Position numbers and translations under genes: made by a program
Origin: Metaclostridioides mangenotii
GTDB taxonomy: Bacteria; Bacillota; Clostridia; Peptostreptococcales; Peptostreptococcaceae
Assembly (NCBI RefSeq): GCF_017873185.1
Contig: NZ_JAGGJX010000009.1
Span: 1 to 64,000, forward strand
Direction of reading: 5' to 3'
Length of the DNA: 64,000 nt
Notes under the pieces: generated by a model
Told to the model about the DNA's origin: nothing
Database searches by the model: none
What the model saw: the letters and a program-made list of their open reading frames with translations, nothing else
Part shown: piece after piece, positions 1 to 8,292 of the stretch
Layout of the letters: each line of letters opens with the position of its first letter
Position numbering within the stretch: position 1 is the stretch's first letter

Positions 1-105
1 CAGATACTATCGTTATCTTTAATATCTGGCTTTATATGGTTTGTTTCTTGTTTTCTTATAAATTAACCTACTGTTTAATTTTCAATGTTCTTTTTATAAT
101 TACTG
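1..105 (-). other. Probable 16S rRNA leader/spacer running off the left edge
   Basis: This AT-rich stretch lies downstream of the CAU tRNA in the direction of transcription. Read on the minus strand it contains GAACATTGAAAATTAAACA, which resembles the conserved processing/antitermination stretch found just upstream of 16S genes in clostridial rRNA operons (from memory of the family). No coding frame or terminator is seen, so transcription probably continues into a 16S gene outside the window. That continuation is inference. Confidence 0.45.
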
Positions 106-182
106 TGGTGGACCATCAGGGACTCGAACCCCAGACCTACCGGTTATGAGCCGGGCGCTCTAACCAACTGAGCTAATGGTCC
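106..182 (-). tRNA. tRNA with CAU anticodon (Ile2-lysidine type or elongator Met)
   Basis: The minus strand folds as a 77-nt cloverleaf with an encoded CCA end (bases 106-108). The acceptor arm begins GGACCAT and pairs with ATGGTCC, the anticodon loop is CTCATAA with anticodon CAU, and the T arm carries GGTTCGAGTCC. The GGACC acceptor and the CGGCTCATAACCG arm resemble tRNA-Ile2, whose C34 is modified to lysidine, as in Bacillus; an elongator tRNA-Met cannot be excluded by eye. It is co-oriented with, and 11 bases from, tRNA-Leu. Confidence 0.9.
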
Positions 183-193
183 AATAATTATGC

Positions 194-282
194 TGGTGCC
201 GAAGACCGGAATCGAACCGGTACGAGAGGTAAGTCCCGCAGGATTTTAAGTCCTGTGCGTCTGCCAATTCCGCCACTTCGGC
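194..282 (-). tRNA. tRNA-Leu (UAA)
   Basis: The minus strand gives an 89-nt class II tRNA with a long variable arm and an encoded CCA (bases 194-196). The acceptor arm GCCGAAG pairs with CTTCGGC, the anticodon stem/loop reads CAGGACTTAAAATCCTG with anticodon UAA, and the T arm has GGTTCGATTCC. It sits 5 bases downstream of the 5S gene and is evidently cotranscribed with it. Confidence 0.95.
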
Positions 283-287
283 ATTAA

Positions 288-401
<114 letters not shown>

Positions 402-438
402 ATTAATTATGGCTTATTCTTTTCTTAAGACAAGTATT

Positions 439-467
439 ATAGTATCATTTATTTTATTTATTGTCAA
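439..467 (-). promoter_or_regulatory. Promoter P2 of the 5S-tRNA transcript
   Basis: Minus strand: TTGACA (462-467), a 17-bp spacer, then TACTAT (439-444). The predicted start near 432 gives a leader of about 30 nt before the 5S. This is a near-consensus sigma-A promoter in the position expected for the proximal promoter of an rRNA operon. Confidence 0.75.
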
Positions 468-581
468 TAATTTTTTAAAATAAATTTTTTCGAGATTTTA
501 ATTATCTCAAATACTTGAATTTTCAATAAAGTACCTACAATAATGTTTCTTAAAAACCTTCTGTATTTTTGGCACTCGTAT

Positions 582-610
582 ATAATATCACCTGTAATAT
601 TTAAAGTCAA
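582..610 (-). promoter_or_regulatory. Promoter P1 of the 5S-tRNA transcript
   Basis: Minus strand: TTGACT (605-610), 17-bp spacer, TATTAT (582-587), lying 143 bp upstream of P2. Tandem P1/P2 promoters are typical of rRNA operons, which supports this being an rrn operon head. Confidence 0.65.
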
Positions 611-631
611 TACTTTTTTAAATAAAAAAAA

Positions 632-667
632 TATCTAGACCGATATCATAGATAATCAGCCTAGATA
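632..667 (-). terminator. Intrinsic terminator of cwlD
   Basis: Minus strand stem TATCTAG-G-CTGAT pairing with ATCGG-T-CTAGATA, followed by TTTTTTTTATTT. It lies 24 bases beyond the cwlD stop codon and separates cwlD from the rRNA promoters. Confidence 0.75.
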
Positions 668-690
668 AACCTTGGAATTTCAGTAGATTA

Positions 691-1404
691 TTAGTTATTA
701 ATACTTAAATATTTTTGTATTCCTACATATATAGCCCATGCTATTTTTTCTTGGTACTCTTTATCCGTTAAAAGCTTGCTTTCTTTTTCATTGGATAAAA
801 ACCCGCATTCAATCAACATAGATGGTATTTGATTATCTTTTAATAGATAGATATCATCTCTAGGCTTTACTTCTCTATTATTTGTTTTATCAACTACTCT
901 TTTCAATTCATCTTGAATACATTTAGATAGTTGCTTACTATCCTCCTTGTCTTTAGGGTAGAAAGTTTGAGCACCGTAATATTTAGATTGTTCAAATGCG
1001 TTTAGATGTATAGATACAAACATATCTGCTTTCGACTCTTCAATTATCTTTTTTCTATTTTTCAAATTCTCATTATACTTTTGTCTTATAGTTTTATTAG
1101 CTTCTTCTTTATATAAGCTACTGTCATCATCTCTTGTCAGTATAACTAACCCCCCACTAGATTCGATTAATTCTCTTAGCTTGAGTGTGATTGCTAAATT
1201 TACTTCTTTTTCATTTGTACTGTGATCTTTAGTTAAAGCTCCAGGATCTATGCCTCCGTGTCCTGCATCTAAAATTATAGTCTTTTTTGTTATAGGAGTA
1301 TATTTCATGGCTTCTTCTGATACATTTTTTATTTCAAGTATAAATACAGAAGCCAAAACTAATAGAACCCCGCTAAAAATATAATACTTTATGTACTTCT
1401 TCAC
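691..1404 (-). CDS. cwlD: Germination-specific N-acetylmuramoyl-L-alanine amidase CwlD
   Basis: This 237-residue protein is a zinc amidase that cleaves the peptide from muramic acid in the forespore, a step in making muramic-delta-lactam in spore cortex (family knowledge). An N-terminal membrane/signal segment spans residues about 5-24. The amidase_3 zinc ligands are visible: H49 in LDAGHGG, E65 in NEKE and H133 in SIHLNA, with the catalytic E199 in LIECGF. The start is GTG with GGGGTG five bases upstream. In relatives cwlD lies close to rpsI; here about 15 kb of metabolic genes separate them. It is monocistronic, with its own terminator. Confidence 0.93.
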   Translation of the reverse strand: MKKYIKYYIFSGVLLVLASVFILEIKNVSEEAMKYTPITKKTIILDAGHGGIDPGALTKDHSTNEKEVNLAITLKLRELIESSGGLVILTRDDDSSLYKEEANKTIRQKYNENLKNRKKIIEESKADMFVSIHLNAFEQSKYYGAQTFYPKDKEDSKQLSKCIQDELKRVVDKTNNREVKPRDDIYLLKDNQIPSMLIECGFLSNEKESKLLTDKEYQEKIAWAIYVGIQKYLSINN

Positions 1405-1562
1405 TATATCACCCCGTACATATATATTATATTTAAAGTAATAATATGAACTTTATTATATAGATAACATCATAAATCACATTAGCTACCTTATGGTTAA
1501 CCCGATTTAAATGTAATTCATTATTTTTTTACCAAATCTACTTAAAGGTATAGGGATCTGCT

Positions 1563-2909
1563 TTATCGTATACTTTGTGGAAATCTAAACACATTATGTG
1601 GATCATACGTACATTTAACATCCAAAAGCTTATATTGATTATATCCATAGTACTCTTCCATATAATCGTAAAGCTCACTATAAGGAAAATTGACATACGA
1701 ACCATAGGAAATACTACGTATAATGTTAGCCCTTCTGTCGATCCAGTCGAGGTTTCTTCCCTCGTATTTATTATCTTCCCATACTGTATCTAGCCATATT
1801 ATATATTCTGATTTTCTATAATAAAATGCTGTATCAGTACTCTTCTTTCTTTTTATAGCTCCTCCCATTGCATACAATGATATTCCTGCATATATTGATC
1901 CAGCTGATCTATTCTGTATAAGATCTACTATTTCTGAAATTTCTTTATTGCTATACATATCTCCTACAAATCCGCTTACTGACTCAAACTTTTCATATGC
2001 TGGATAAGAGCTTTCAATTTGCTTTATTACATCTAAAAATGGAAGGTATTGAATATTTACCTGTACCCCTAGTATATTAGTAAGAGGCTTAATTAATCTT
2101 TTTGCTTCTTCTGGTGTTCCATAAAATATTCCTCTGCTAAAAACGGCCTTTCCCTCTGATTCCGAGTTATATATTCTTGCTCCAAGTGTAATTCTACTAT
2201 CTAGTCCGACTAACCACTCCTGCCATACCTTTAAAAATTGGCATTGTAATTTAGAATTTGTATTCGGATAGTATAATTGTATAAATGTAACTTTATCTAC
2301 CTTTTTAGGTAACTTAAATTTCATCGATACTATTATTCCAAAATTTCCTCCACCGCCTCCTCTTAATGCCCAGAAAAGATCGGGATTTATTTGACTGTTT
2401 GCAAGAGTCCTCCTACCGTTGTAGTCAATTAATACAGCTTCAACGAGGCTATCACAACCAAGACCCAAGTGTCGAGCTGAATAACCCCAACCCCCACCTA
2501 ATACATATCCGCTTAGTCCTACTGATGGGCAACTTCCACCTGGAAATGGGTAGCCTCTAGAAGAAACAAACCTATATAGTTTCTCATTATTTACTCCCCC
2601 ACCCACTACAAGGTATCCTTCTTCTTCATCCAACTTCAGTGTATTCAAATTACTCACATCTATAACTAATACATTATTTCCTGTAGAATACCCCGCATAA
2701 TGATGCCTCCCATTTCTCACTCTGAAGCAAATATTATTTTCCTGACACCAGCAAACTGCGTTTACAACATCTTGATCACATTTGCAAAATACGATTGCAA
2801 GAGGAAATGTCTGTATTGCAAGGTTTCTTTCATGTCTTGCTTTTAAATAACCTTTATCACAATGAGTTACAACATTCCCGGTAAGTCCAGCAAAAAATCC
2901 GAAATTCAT
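1563..2909 (-). CDS. FAD-linked oxidase, berberine-bridge-enzyme type
   Basis: A 448-residue flavoprotein with an N-terminal FAD-binding (PCMH) domain at about 30-200 and a C-terminal BBE segment ending DVKCTYDPHNVFRFPQSI. Both residues used for bicovalent FAD attachment in this family appear to be present: H69 in NGRHHYAG and C127 in GGSCPSVGLSG. Relatives oxidise sugars, alcohols or alkaloids using oxygen; the substrate here is unknown. The start ATG at 2909 has AAGGTG six bases upstream, whereas the in-frame GTG at 2918 overlaps that site. The gene stands alone between cwlD and an alcohol dehydrogenase, and no clear terminator follows it. An oxygen-dependent oxidase type is odd in a presumed strict anaerobe. 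Confidence 0.85.
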   Translation of the reverse strand: MNFGFFAGLTGNVVTHCDKGYLKARHERNLAIQTFPLAIVFCKCDQDVVNAVCWCQENNICFRVRNGRHHYAGYSTGNNVLVIDVSNLNTLKLDEEEGYLVVGGGVNNEKLYRFVSSRGYPFPGGSCPSVGLSGYVLGGGWGYSARHLGLGCDSLVEAVLIDYNGRRTLANSQINPDLFWALRGGGGGNFGIIVSMKFKLPKKVDKVTFIQLYYPNTNSKLQCQFLKVWQEWLVGLDSRITLGARIYNSESEGKAVFSRGIFYGTPEEAKRLIKPLTNILGVQVNIQYLPFLDVIKQIESSYPAYEKFESVSGFVGDMYSNKEISEIVDLIQNRSAGSIYAGISLYAMGGAIKRKKSTDTAFYYRKSEYIIWLDTVWEDNKYEGRNLDWIDRRANIIRSISYGSYVNFPYSELYDYMEEYYGYNQYKLLDVKCTYDPHNVFRFPQSIR

Positions 2910-3135
2910 ATCTATCACCTTTTCATATATTTATATTACAATATATGTTTTATAATTATTTTATTTCACTAATTTTTCATCCTATTTTAGGCTTAACATA
3001 ATTCAAGATCGATTAAATGGCTGTATGTGTTAATTTTCCTAATCTTTTATCGTATTCGCAATTTATTTATTCCTTATAATATAAATAATATTTAAATGTT
3101 TTGGAGGTTTAATATATTAAAACGCATAATTAAAA
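2910..3135. other. AT-rich intergene, no gene seen
   Basis: This stretch holds the upstream region of the flavoprotein gene (minus strand, TATAAT-like sequences about 40 bp before its start) and otherwise random AT-rich sequence. A GGAGG near 3103 on the plus strand is followed only by a few codons without a proper start. Confidence 0.4.
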
Positions 3136-3167
3136 ACGGGATAGCATCTCTACAAATGCTATCCCGT
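3136..3167 (-). terminator. Intrinsic terminator of the secondary alcohol dehydrogenase gene
   Basis: Minus strand stem ACGGGATAGCAT / ATGCTATCCCGT (12 bp) with an 8-nt loop, followed by TTTTTAATT; it begins 18 bases after the stop codon. Confidence 0.88.
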
Positions 3168-3185
3168 AATTATATACATAAGATT

Positions 3186-4259
3186 TTATTTATCGTTCCA
3201 ATCTATAAATACAACTGGTTTAATCAAATCCTTTGGTTTCTCTTCCATAAGTTTAAACGCATCTTCTATCTGATCAAATCCGTGGAAACGATGAGTTATA
3301 AGTTTAGAAGTATCTACCCTTTTATACTTAATCACATTAAGAAGTTTTTCCATTCTTACAGTACCGCCTGGAGCGAATCCGCAACGTATATCTTTATTGC
3401 TCATTCCAAGACCCCATAAGTAAGCAGGCATACTAAGTGTATCTTTTATATCAAAGAAGTTTACATTTGATATAACTCCACCTTCTTTAGTCATTGCTAT
3501 AGCTTGAGGGAAAGTATTTTGATTACCCCCTGCTATTATAGTTGTATTAACTCCACCTGGTACTAGTCTTAATATTTGCTCAACTATATCTCCATCTTTA
3601 TAGCTTATTACATCAGTTGCTCCATACTCTTTAGCTATTTTAACACAGTTTGGTCTAGTACCAACAACTATTATTCTTCCAGCACCACTAAGTTTTGCTC
3701 CTGCTACAGCCATAAGTCCAACAGGCCCTATTCCTATAACAACTACTGTATCTCCAAATCCAACTCTACCATTTTCTACTGCACTAAATCCTGTAGTCAT
3801 CATATCTACTATCATAAGTGCTTCTTCTGGTGCAACACCTTCTGGCAATAATGCTAAGTTTGCATCTGCATCATTAACGTGAAAAAATTCAGCGAATACA
3901 CCATCTTTAGAACTTAAAAATTTAAAACTCTTCATTAGACCCCAGTCATGAGCGTTGCTTACTTGCTCCTGAACTCCTGGAGCCATCCAGTCTGGTGTTG
4001 TACAAGGTACAACTACTATATCCCCTGGCTTAAAACGAGTAACTAATTCTCCTACTTCTACTACTTCCCCAATTGCCTCATGTCCTAATATTCTATCAAA
4101 CTTTTCACCAGCACCACCATGTAATGCGTGTACATCAGACGTACAAGGTGCTACAACTGTAGGTCTTATTATTGCATCATATGGACCTGCAACTGGTTTT
4201 TCTTTATCTAACCAAGCAGCATTTCCTACTGAAGTCATTCCAAATCCTCTCATATCCAT
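3186..4259 (-). CDS. NADP-dependent secondary (isopropanol-type) alcohol dehydrogenase
   Basis: This 357-residue medium-chain zinc dehydrogenase closely resembles the Clostridium beijerinckii / Thermoanaerobacter secondary alcohol dehydrogenases, which interconvert ketones such as acetone and secondary alcohols. Catalytic zinc ligands are C39 (APCTSD), H60 (ILGHEA) and D152 (IVDMMTTGF), the same C-H-D set as those enzymes. The Rossmann motif GIGPVG is at 176-181, and GTRP (200-203) plus Y220 match the residues that hold the NADP phosphate. The structural zinc loop is absent, as in this subfamily. An AGGAGG-type site precedes the ATG. It is divergent from an iron alcohol dehydrogenase. Confidence 0.93.
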   Translation of the reverse strand: MDMRGFGMTSVGNAAWLDKEKPVAGPYDAIIRPTVVAPCTSDVHALHGGAGEKFDRILGHEAIGEVVEVGELVTRFKPGDIVVVPCTTPDWMAPGVQEQVSNAHDWGLMKSFKFLSSKDGVFAEFFHVNDADANLALLPEGVAPEEALMIVDMMTTGFSAVENGRVGFGDTVVVIGIGPVGLMAVAGAKLSGAGRIIVVGTRPNCVKIAKEYGATDVISYKDGDIVEQILRLVPGGVNTTIIAGGNQNTFPQAIAMTKEGGVISNVNFFDIKDTLSMPAYLWGLGMSNKDIRCGFAPGGTVRMEKLLNVIKYKRVDTSKLITHRFHGFDQIEDAFKLMEEKPKDLIKPVVFIDWNDK

Positions 4260-4586
4260 TCCTCCTTAATCCTAATTATTTAAAATATTTTTATTATTTT
4301 TAATTTAATATAACAATTGCATTCTATATCATATTTAACTATATATGACTAATACCATTTAATCCTCCTATTTAAACATTAGTATTCATTTTAGATATTT
4401 TTTTAAACAAATGTTAATTAATGATTTATTTATGACTTATCTCTTATAAAAATGCTTTTGTTTATTTAATCTACCTATCGAAAAGCACTTTATTAAACTT
4501 GATTTACTATGAAATTAGCGTTAAAATATTATCGATACAAGTTTTAAATACAAGCTTTACCAAAATTCTATGGAGGTGTTTTGTAT
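4260..4586. promoter_or_regulatory. Divergent intergenic region between two alcohol dehydrogenases
   Basis: For the plus-strand gene a promoter is visible: TTGATT (4499-4504), 17 bp, TAAAAT (4522-4527). On the minus strand, the leader of the secondary dehydrogenase holds a micro-ORF at 4335-4358 (seven residues, MVLVIYS) with AGGAGG five bases before its ATG. An imperfect inverted repeat (AAATGCTTTT near 4450 and AAAAGCACTTT near 4483) could be an operator. No clear Rex palindrome was found. Confidence 0.5.
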
Positions 4587-5753
4587 ATGTTTAGATTTAC
4601 ATTACCAAGAGATATTTACTATGGAAGTGGTTCAATTGAAAAGTTGAAAGAACTAAAGGGTAAAAAAGCAGTATTAGTACTAGGCGGAGGATCAATGAGA
4701 AGATTTGGCTTTGTAGATAAGGTGTTAGGATACCTTGCTGAAGCTGAAATTGAGACAAAGCTAATAGAAAATATAGAACCTGATCCATCTGTTGATACAG
4801 TAATGAACGGAAGCAAAGTTATGTTAGATTTCGAACCGGACTGGATTATTGCAATGGGAGGAGGATCACCAATAGATGCTGCAAAAGCTATGTGGGTCTT
4901 CTATGAATATCCAGATACGAACTTTGAAGAAATTACTCAACCATTCTCATTCCCAGAACTTAGACAAAAAGCTAAGTTTATCGCAATTCCATCAACATCT
5001 GGAACAGCTACGGAAGTAACAGCATTTTCAGTTATAACAGACTACAAAACTGAAATTAAATATCCGCTTGCAGACTTTAATATAACACCTGATATAGCAA
5101 TCGTTGATTCGGACCTTGCAGAAACAATGCCAGCAAAATTAACTGCGCACACAGGTATGGACGCATTGACACATGCAATAGAAGCGTATGTTTCAACAAT
5201 GGCAACAGCTTTTACAGATCCACTAGCATTAGAAGCGATAGAGATGGTAGATGAAAATGTAATAAATTCATACAAAGGCGATTCAAATGCACGTGAATTG
5301 ATGCACTACGCTCAATGTATGGCTGGGATGGCATTTAGCAATGCTCTACTAGGTATCGTTCACTCTATGGCTCATAAGACAGGTGCAGTATTCCACATTC
5401 CACACGGATGTGCCAATGCAATATATTTACCATATGTAATTGACTATAATAAAAAAGAATGTGCCGATAGATATGTAAAAATCGCTAAGCGTCTTAATTT
5501 AAAAGGAAACAGTGATGATGAGTTAATAGATGCACTTACTGATAAAATTAAAGATCTAAATAAATCTATGGATATTCCAGCAACATTGAAAGATTACGGA
5601 ATAGACGAAGCAAAATTCAAAGAAAAAGTTGAATTAATAAGTGAGCGTGCTCTTGAAGATGCTTGTACTGGTTCAAATCCTAGAAAAATAGATAAGGAAA
5701 ATATGGTTAAGCTATTTAACAGCATATATTATGGAGAAAAGGTAGATTTTTAA
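4587..5753 (+). CDS. Iron-containing alcohol dehydrogenase, NADPH-dependent butanol-dehydrogenase type
   Basis: This 388-residue protein closely resembles the C-terminal alcohol dehydrogenase domain of AdhE and reduces aldehydes to primary alcohols. Metal ligands are D192 and H196 (MDALTHAIEAY), H263 (HSMAHKTG) and H273 (IPHGCANA). The cofactor loop GGGSPID is at 91-97, and GGGS at 33-36, rather than an acidic residue, suggests NADPH as in YqhD/BdhA (inference). The ATG at 4587 sits 8 bases from GGAGGTG; a TTG six bases upstream would give two extra residues but is too close to that site. It is monocistronic and has its own promoter and terminator. Confidence 0.92.
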   Translation: MFRFTLPRDIYYGSGSIEKLKELKGKKAVLVLGGGSMRRFGFVDKVLGYLAEAEIETKLIENIEPDPSVDTVMNGSKVMLDFEPDWIIAMGGGSPIDAAKAMWVFYEYPDTNFEEITQPFSFPELRQKAKFIAIPSTSGTATEVTAFSVITDYKTEIKYPLADFNITPDIAIVDSDLAETMPAKLTAHTGMDALTHAIEAYVSTMATAFTDPLALEAIEMVDENVINSYKGDSNARELMHYAQCMAGMAFSNALLGIVHSMAHKTGAVFHIPHGCANAIYLPYVIDYNKKECADRYVKIAKRLNLKGNSDDELIDALTDKIKDLNKSMDIPATLKDYGIDEAKFKEKVELISERALEDACTGSNPRKIDKENMVKLFNSIYYGEKVDF

Positions 5754-5801
5754 TATATAGATAGAAATAAATTCGAGTATATAGATTTTAAAAAAATGTG
5801 T

Positions 5802-5841
5802 AAAAGCCAATTGAGATTCTTATATCCCAGTTGGCTTTTTT
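5802..5841 (+). terminator. Intrinsic terminator of the iron alcohol dehydrogenase gene
   Basis: Stem AAAAGCCAA / TTGGCTTTT (9 bp) with a 20-nt loop, running into TTTTTT. It lies about 50 bases after the stop codon. Confidence 0.8.
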
Positions 5842-5920
5842 GTATAATTCTTTAATTTTGAAATTTTAATTTAAATTATTCTTGTATATCTAACTAATCG
5901 GCTTTAAAATGTAAAAAAGT

Positions 5921-5979
5921 GACCAGAAAATGCAACAAAACGATAAATTATAGATAATCAGGCAATCAGATAGTATATT
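5921..5979 (+). promoter_or_regulatory. Putative promoter/operator region of the LytTR-DUF3021 operon
   Basis: The region upstream of the LytTR gene holds GACCAGAAAATGCAACAAAACG (5921-5942, described by its ends GACCAG and AAAACG) and -10-like GATAAT (5953-5958) or TATATT (5974-5979). The GC-containing block stands out from its AT-rich surroundings and would overlap the -35 region, the usual place for a LytTR autoregulatory site. The exact binding repeats could not be assigned. Confidence 0.3.
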
Positions 5980-6000
5980 AATATCATGGAAGGAGGAATT

Positions 6001-6444
6001 ATGAAAATAGATATTTTACTCGATAAACTTATGAGCAAAGAAGAATTAATAATCCAAGTTAATCCTGAAAATAGTGAACTAGCTCAAAATATAAAAGAAC
6101 ATCTTAATAAAGATCGCAAACTAACTGTTATTAATGCTAAAAATGATAGAAAACTTCAAGTAGACATTAATTCAGTATTAATCTTTCAATCTGAAGGCCA
6201 TATGTGCTCTGTGAAAATGAAATCCGGAGAGCTATATTTAATTAACAAACGCCTTAAAGAATTGGAAAAACTCAACGAAAGTAATTTAGCGAAGATCAAT
6301 AACCAAACTATTATTAATTTAGATGAAATAGAGGAATTTTCTTCTGCATCAAACGCAAGATTAGAAGTATTGCTAAGCGATCGAACGTCTTATTTTATAA
6401 GTAGAAATTATGTAAAAATAATTAAGGAGAGATTATCATGGTAA
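6001..6444 (+). CDS. LytTR-family DNA-binding transcriptional regulator
   Basis: A 147-residue protein with a C-terminal LytTR DNA-binding domain (about residues 45-147; features include VLIFQSEGHMCSVKMKSGELYLINKRL and a closing SRNYVKIIKERL). There is no receiver domain, so it is not a classical two-component response regulator. The ATG at 6001 follows GGAAGGAGG by 5 bases; an upstream in-frame ATG at 5986 would put this site inside the gene and is rejected. It overlaps the next gene by 7 bp, so the two are translationally coupled. LytTR genes paired with a small membrane protein form LytTR regulatory systems in which the membrane partner restrains the regulator (known for HdrRM/BrsRM of Streptococcus mutans). 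Confidence 0.85.
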   Translation: MKIDILLDKLMSKEELIIQVNPENSELAQNIKEHLNKDRKLTVINAKNDRKLQVDINSVLIFQSEGHMCSVKMKSGELYLINKRLKELEKLNESNLAKINNQTIINLDEIEEFSSASNARLEVLLSDRTSYFISRNYVKIIKERLSW

Positions 6445-6851
6445 AACAACTTAAATCAAATTTTTTTCAAACTTTTTCTATAACATTTGTATGGATTTTA
6501 GGATTAATATCTATGTTTTTAAAAAATCTTACATTAACGCTTCCATATATTTGGAATTTAATAGGTATAAGCACAATATTTGCAATAATTTTCGGACTTA
6601 TGTATCCAATATTATGGAATTTTTCTTCAATGAAAGTTCTTGGCAAAATTATTATTTCTTCAGTAATTAATATTTCTGGTGGAGTTGCATCAGTTTGGCT
6701 ATTTTCTACTAATATGTTTGAAATTATTAAGCCTTGGATATTAATAATGATAATTATTACATTATTAGCTCATATAATTGTATTTTACTTTTATTCAAAT
6801 TGGGAAAATCAGAAAAATTCTGATGAGTTAAATAAGCTTTTAAAAAAGTAA
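6438..6851 (+). CDS. DUF3021-like membrane protein, partner of the LytTR regulator
   Basis: This 137-residue protein has four predicted membrane segments, at about residues 10-28, 34-55, 68-89 and 97-118, and a short charged C-terminal tail. Size, topology and coupling to a LytTR gene fit the DUF3021 family. By analogy with LytTR regulatory systems it may hold the regulator inactive until a membrane signal arrives (inference). The operon ends in a strong terminator. Confidence 0.75.
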   Translation: MVKQLKSNFFQTFSITFVWILGLISMFLKNLTLTLPYIWNLIGISTIFAIIFGLMYPILWNFSSMKVLGKIIISSVINISGGVASVWLFSTNMFEIIKPWILIMIIITLLAHIIVFYFYSNWENQKNSDELNKLLKK

Positions 6852-6890
6852 CTCATTAGAAGTTTTAAAACTATAGTCTACCGAAATTAA

Positions 6891-6928
6891 GAAGCTCAGA
6901 ATACAGCTTTATTCTGAGCTTCTTTTTT
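6891..6928 (+). terminator. Terminator between the LytTR operon and ribH, probably bidirectional
   Basis: A perfect 13-bp stem GAAGCTCAGAATA / TATTCTGAGCTTC with a 6-nt loop, followed on the plus strand by TTTTTT. On the minus strand the hairpin is followed by TTAATTTC, so it may also end the riboflavin operon transcript, which converges on it. Confidence 0.9.
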
Positions 6929-7003
6929 ATCTTAATTTCCATAACTCATCATCTAAAAATTATAAACCCTTAGAGATAATACATATATATCAAAACCTAC
7001 TAA

Positions 7004-7477
7004 CTATTTCTGAGGTAATGATTTTATAAGATTGACCATCTCTATTGCCGCTGTTGCACTTTCAAAACCTTTATTTCCAGCTTTTGAGCCTGCTCTTTCA
7101 ATTGCTTGTTCAATATTCTCGGTTGTAAGTACTCCAAATAATACTGGAATATCGCTCTTTAAAGATACATTCGCAATTCCTTTAGATACTTCGCTGCAAA
7201 CATAGTCGTAATGGGTTGTAGATCCTCTAATTACTGCTCCTAAGCATATTACTGCATCATACATACCTGATTTAGCCATTTTCCCAGCTATCAATGGTAT
7301 TTCAAATGCACCAGGAACCCAAGCTAAAGATATATCTTCTTCCTTTACATCATGTCGTCTCAATCCATCCAGTGCCCCTTCAATAAGCTTTCCAACAATA
7401 AACTCATTGAATCTGGCCGCTACAATACCAATTTTAATACTCTTATCTGCAACCAATCTTCCTTCATAAACGTTCAT
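7004..7477 (-). CDS. ribH: 6,7-dimethyl-8-ribityllumazine synthase
   Basis: Beta subunit of riboflavin synthase: condenses 5-amino-6-ribitylaminouracil with 3,4-dihydroxybutanone 4-phosphate; the family forms 60-mer or pentamer shells. The 157-residue length is normal. Family motifs include [42 protein letters not shown] and [16 protein letters not shown]. The ATG at 7477 is seven bases from AGGAGG, whereas the in-frame ATG at 7483 nearly touches it, so the shorter start is chosen. Last gene of ribD-ribE-ribB-ribA-ribH. Confidence 0.96.
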   Translation of the reverse strand: MNVYEGRLVADKSIKIGIVAARFNEFIVGKLIEGALDGLRRHDVKEEDISLAWVPGAFEIPLIAGKMAKSGMYDAVICLGAVIRGSTTHYDYVCSEVSKGIANVSLKSDIPVLFGVLTTENIEQAIERAGSKAGNKGFESATAAIEMVNLIKSLPQK

Positions 7478-7500
7478 ATTCATACCTCCTATTTTTATTT

Positions 7501-8202
7501 TTATTTATAAGTCTCTAAAATATGACCCATCTTTTCTTTTTTAACATACATGTAAAATTCGCAGTCTTTTTTATGTACAGTCTCTATAGGAACCCTCTCT
7601 ACTATTTCAATTCCATACTTTTCTATTCCAGATATCTTATCAGGGTTGTTTGTTAAAAGTTTTAATTTATCTATATTCAAATCAAGTAGCATTTCAGCCC
7701 CCACAGAATAATCTCTTAAATCAGCTGGAAATCCCAAAGCTAAATTAGCTTCGACAGTATCAAGACCTTCATCTTGAAGAGAATAAGCTTTAAGTTTATT
7801 AATTAGCCCTATCCCCCTTCCTTCTTGTCTTAAATATATTAGAGCCCCTCTTCCTTCATCTGCAATAGCCTTCATAGCAGCATTATACTGATCGCCACAA
7901 TCACATTTTGAGCTACCTAAGGCATCTCCAGTTAAACACTCTGAATGGACTCTAACAAGAACAGGTTCTCCATTACCTACATCTCCCATAACCAATGCTA
8001 TATGATGCTCTCCATTTTCTTTATTTACATATCCATGTATATCAAATTTTCCGTATTTCGTAGGCATATTTGCTTTTACTACATGCTCCATTTTTTTGAC
8101 TTCAAATTGCACATTATTTTTTTCCTTATCTGATCTTCTATATTCACATTTATCTTCTTTATCCTTATTTTCAGCTATACTGATGTTTTGTCCTGTGTTC
8201 AT
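7501..8202 (-). CDS. ribA: GTP cyclohydrolase II (stand-alone RibA)
   Basis: Opens GTP to 2,5-diamino-6-ribosylamino-4-pyrimidinone phosphate, the first step to riboflavin. The zinc ligands C-x10-CDC appear in [18 protein letters not shown], and the GTP-binding/catalytic region in [14 protein letters not shown] and LTNNPDKI. It is 233 residues long; the first ~35 residues are charged and lack the conserved fold. In most Firmicutes this enzyme is the C-terminal half of a RibBA fusion, and here it is a separate gene 90 bp downstream of ribB, so a fission is likely. The start rests on GGTGAT upstream and is moderately certain. Confidence 0.93.
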   Translation of the reverse strand: MNTGQNISIAENKDKEDKCEYRRSDKEKNNVQFEVKKMEHVVKANMPTKYGKFDIHGYVNKENGEHHIALVMGDVGNGEPVLVRVHSECLTGDALGSSKCDCGDQYNAAMKAIADEGRGALIYLRQEGRGIGLINKLKAYSLQDEGLDTVEANLALGFPADLRDYSVGAEMLLDLNIDKLKLLTNNPDKISGIEKYGIEIVERVPIETVHKKDCEFYMYVKKEKMGHILETYK

Positions 8203-8292
8203 AATCTAATCACCACTTTACAAATATTTCATTTCTATACTTAGCAACTTATTTATTCGTCGATTATTTTTACTAACATCTTTGCTATATAT

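Noticed and set aside
3101-3135. GGAGG on the plus strand suggesting a small gene
   Set aside because: It is followed by a few codons without a proper start and runs into the minus-strand terminator.
4260-4586. Rex or sigma-54 promoter for the alcohol dehydrogenases
   Set aside because: No TTGTTA-N6-TAACAA palindrome and no GG-N10-GC promoter could be found; an ordinary sigma-A promoter is present for the plus-strand gene.
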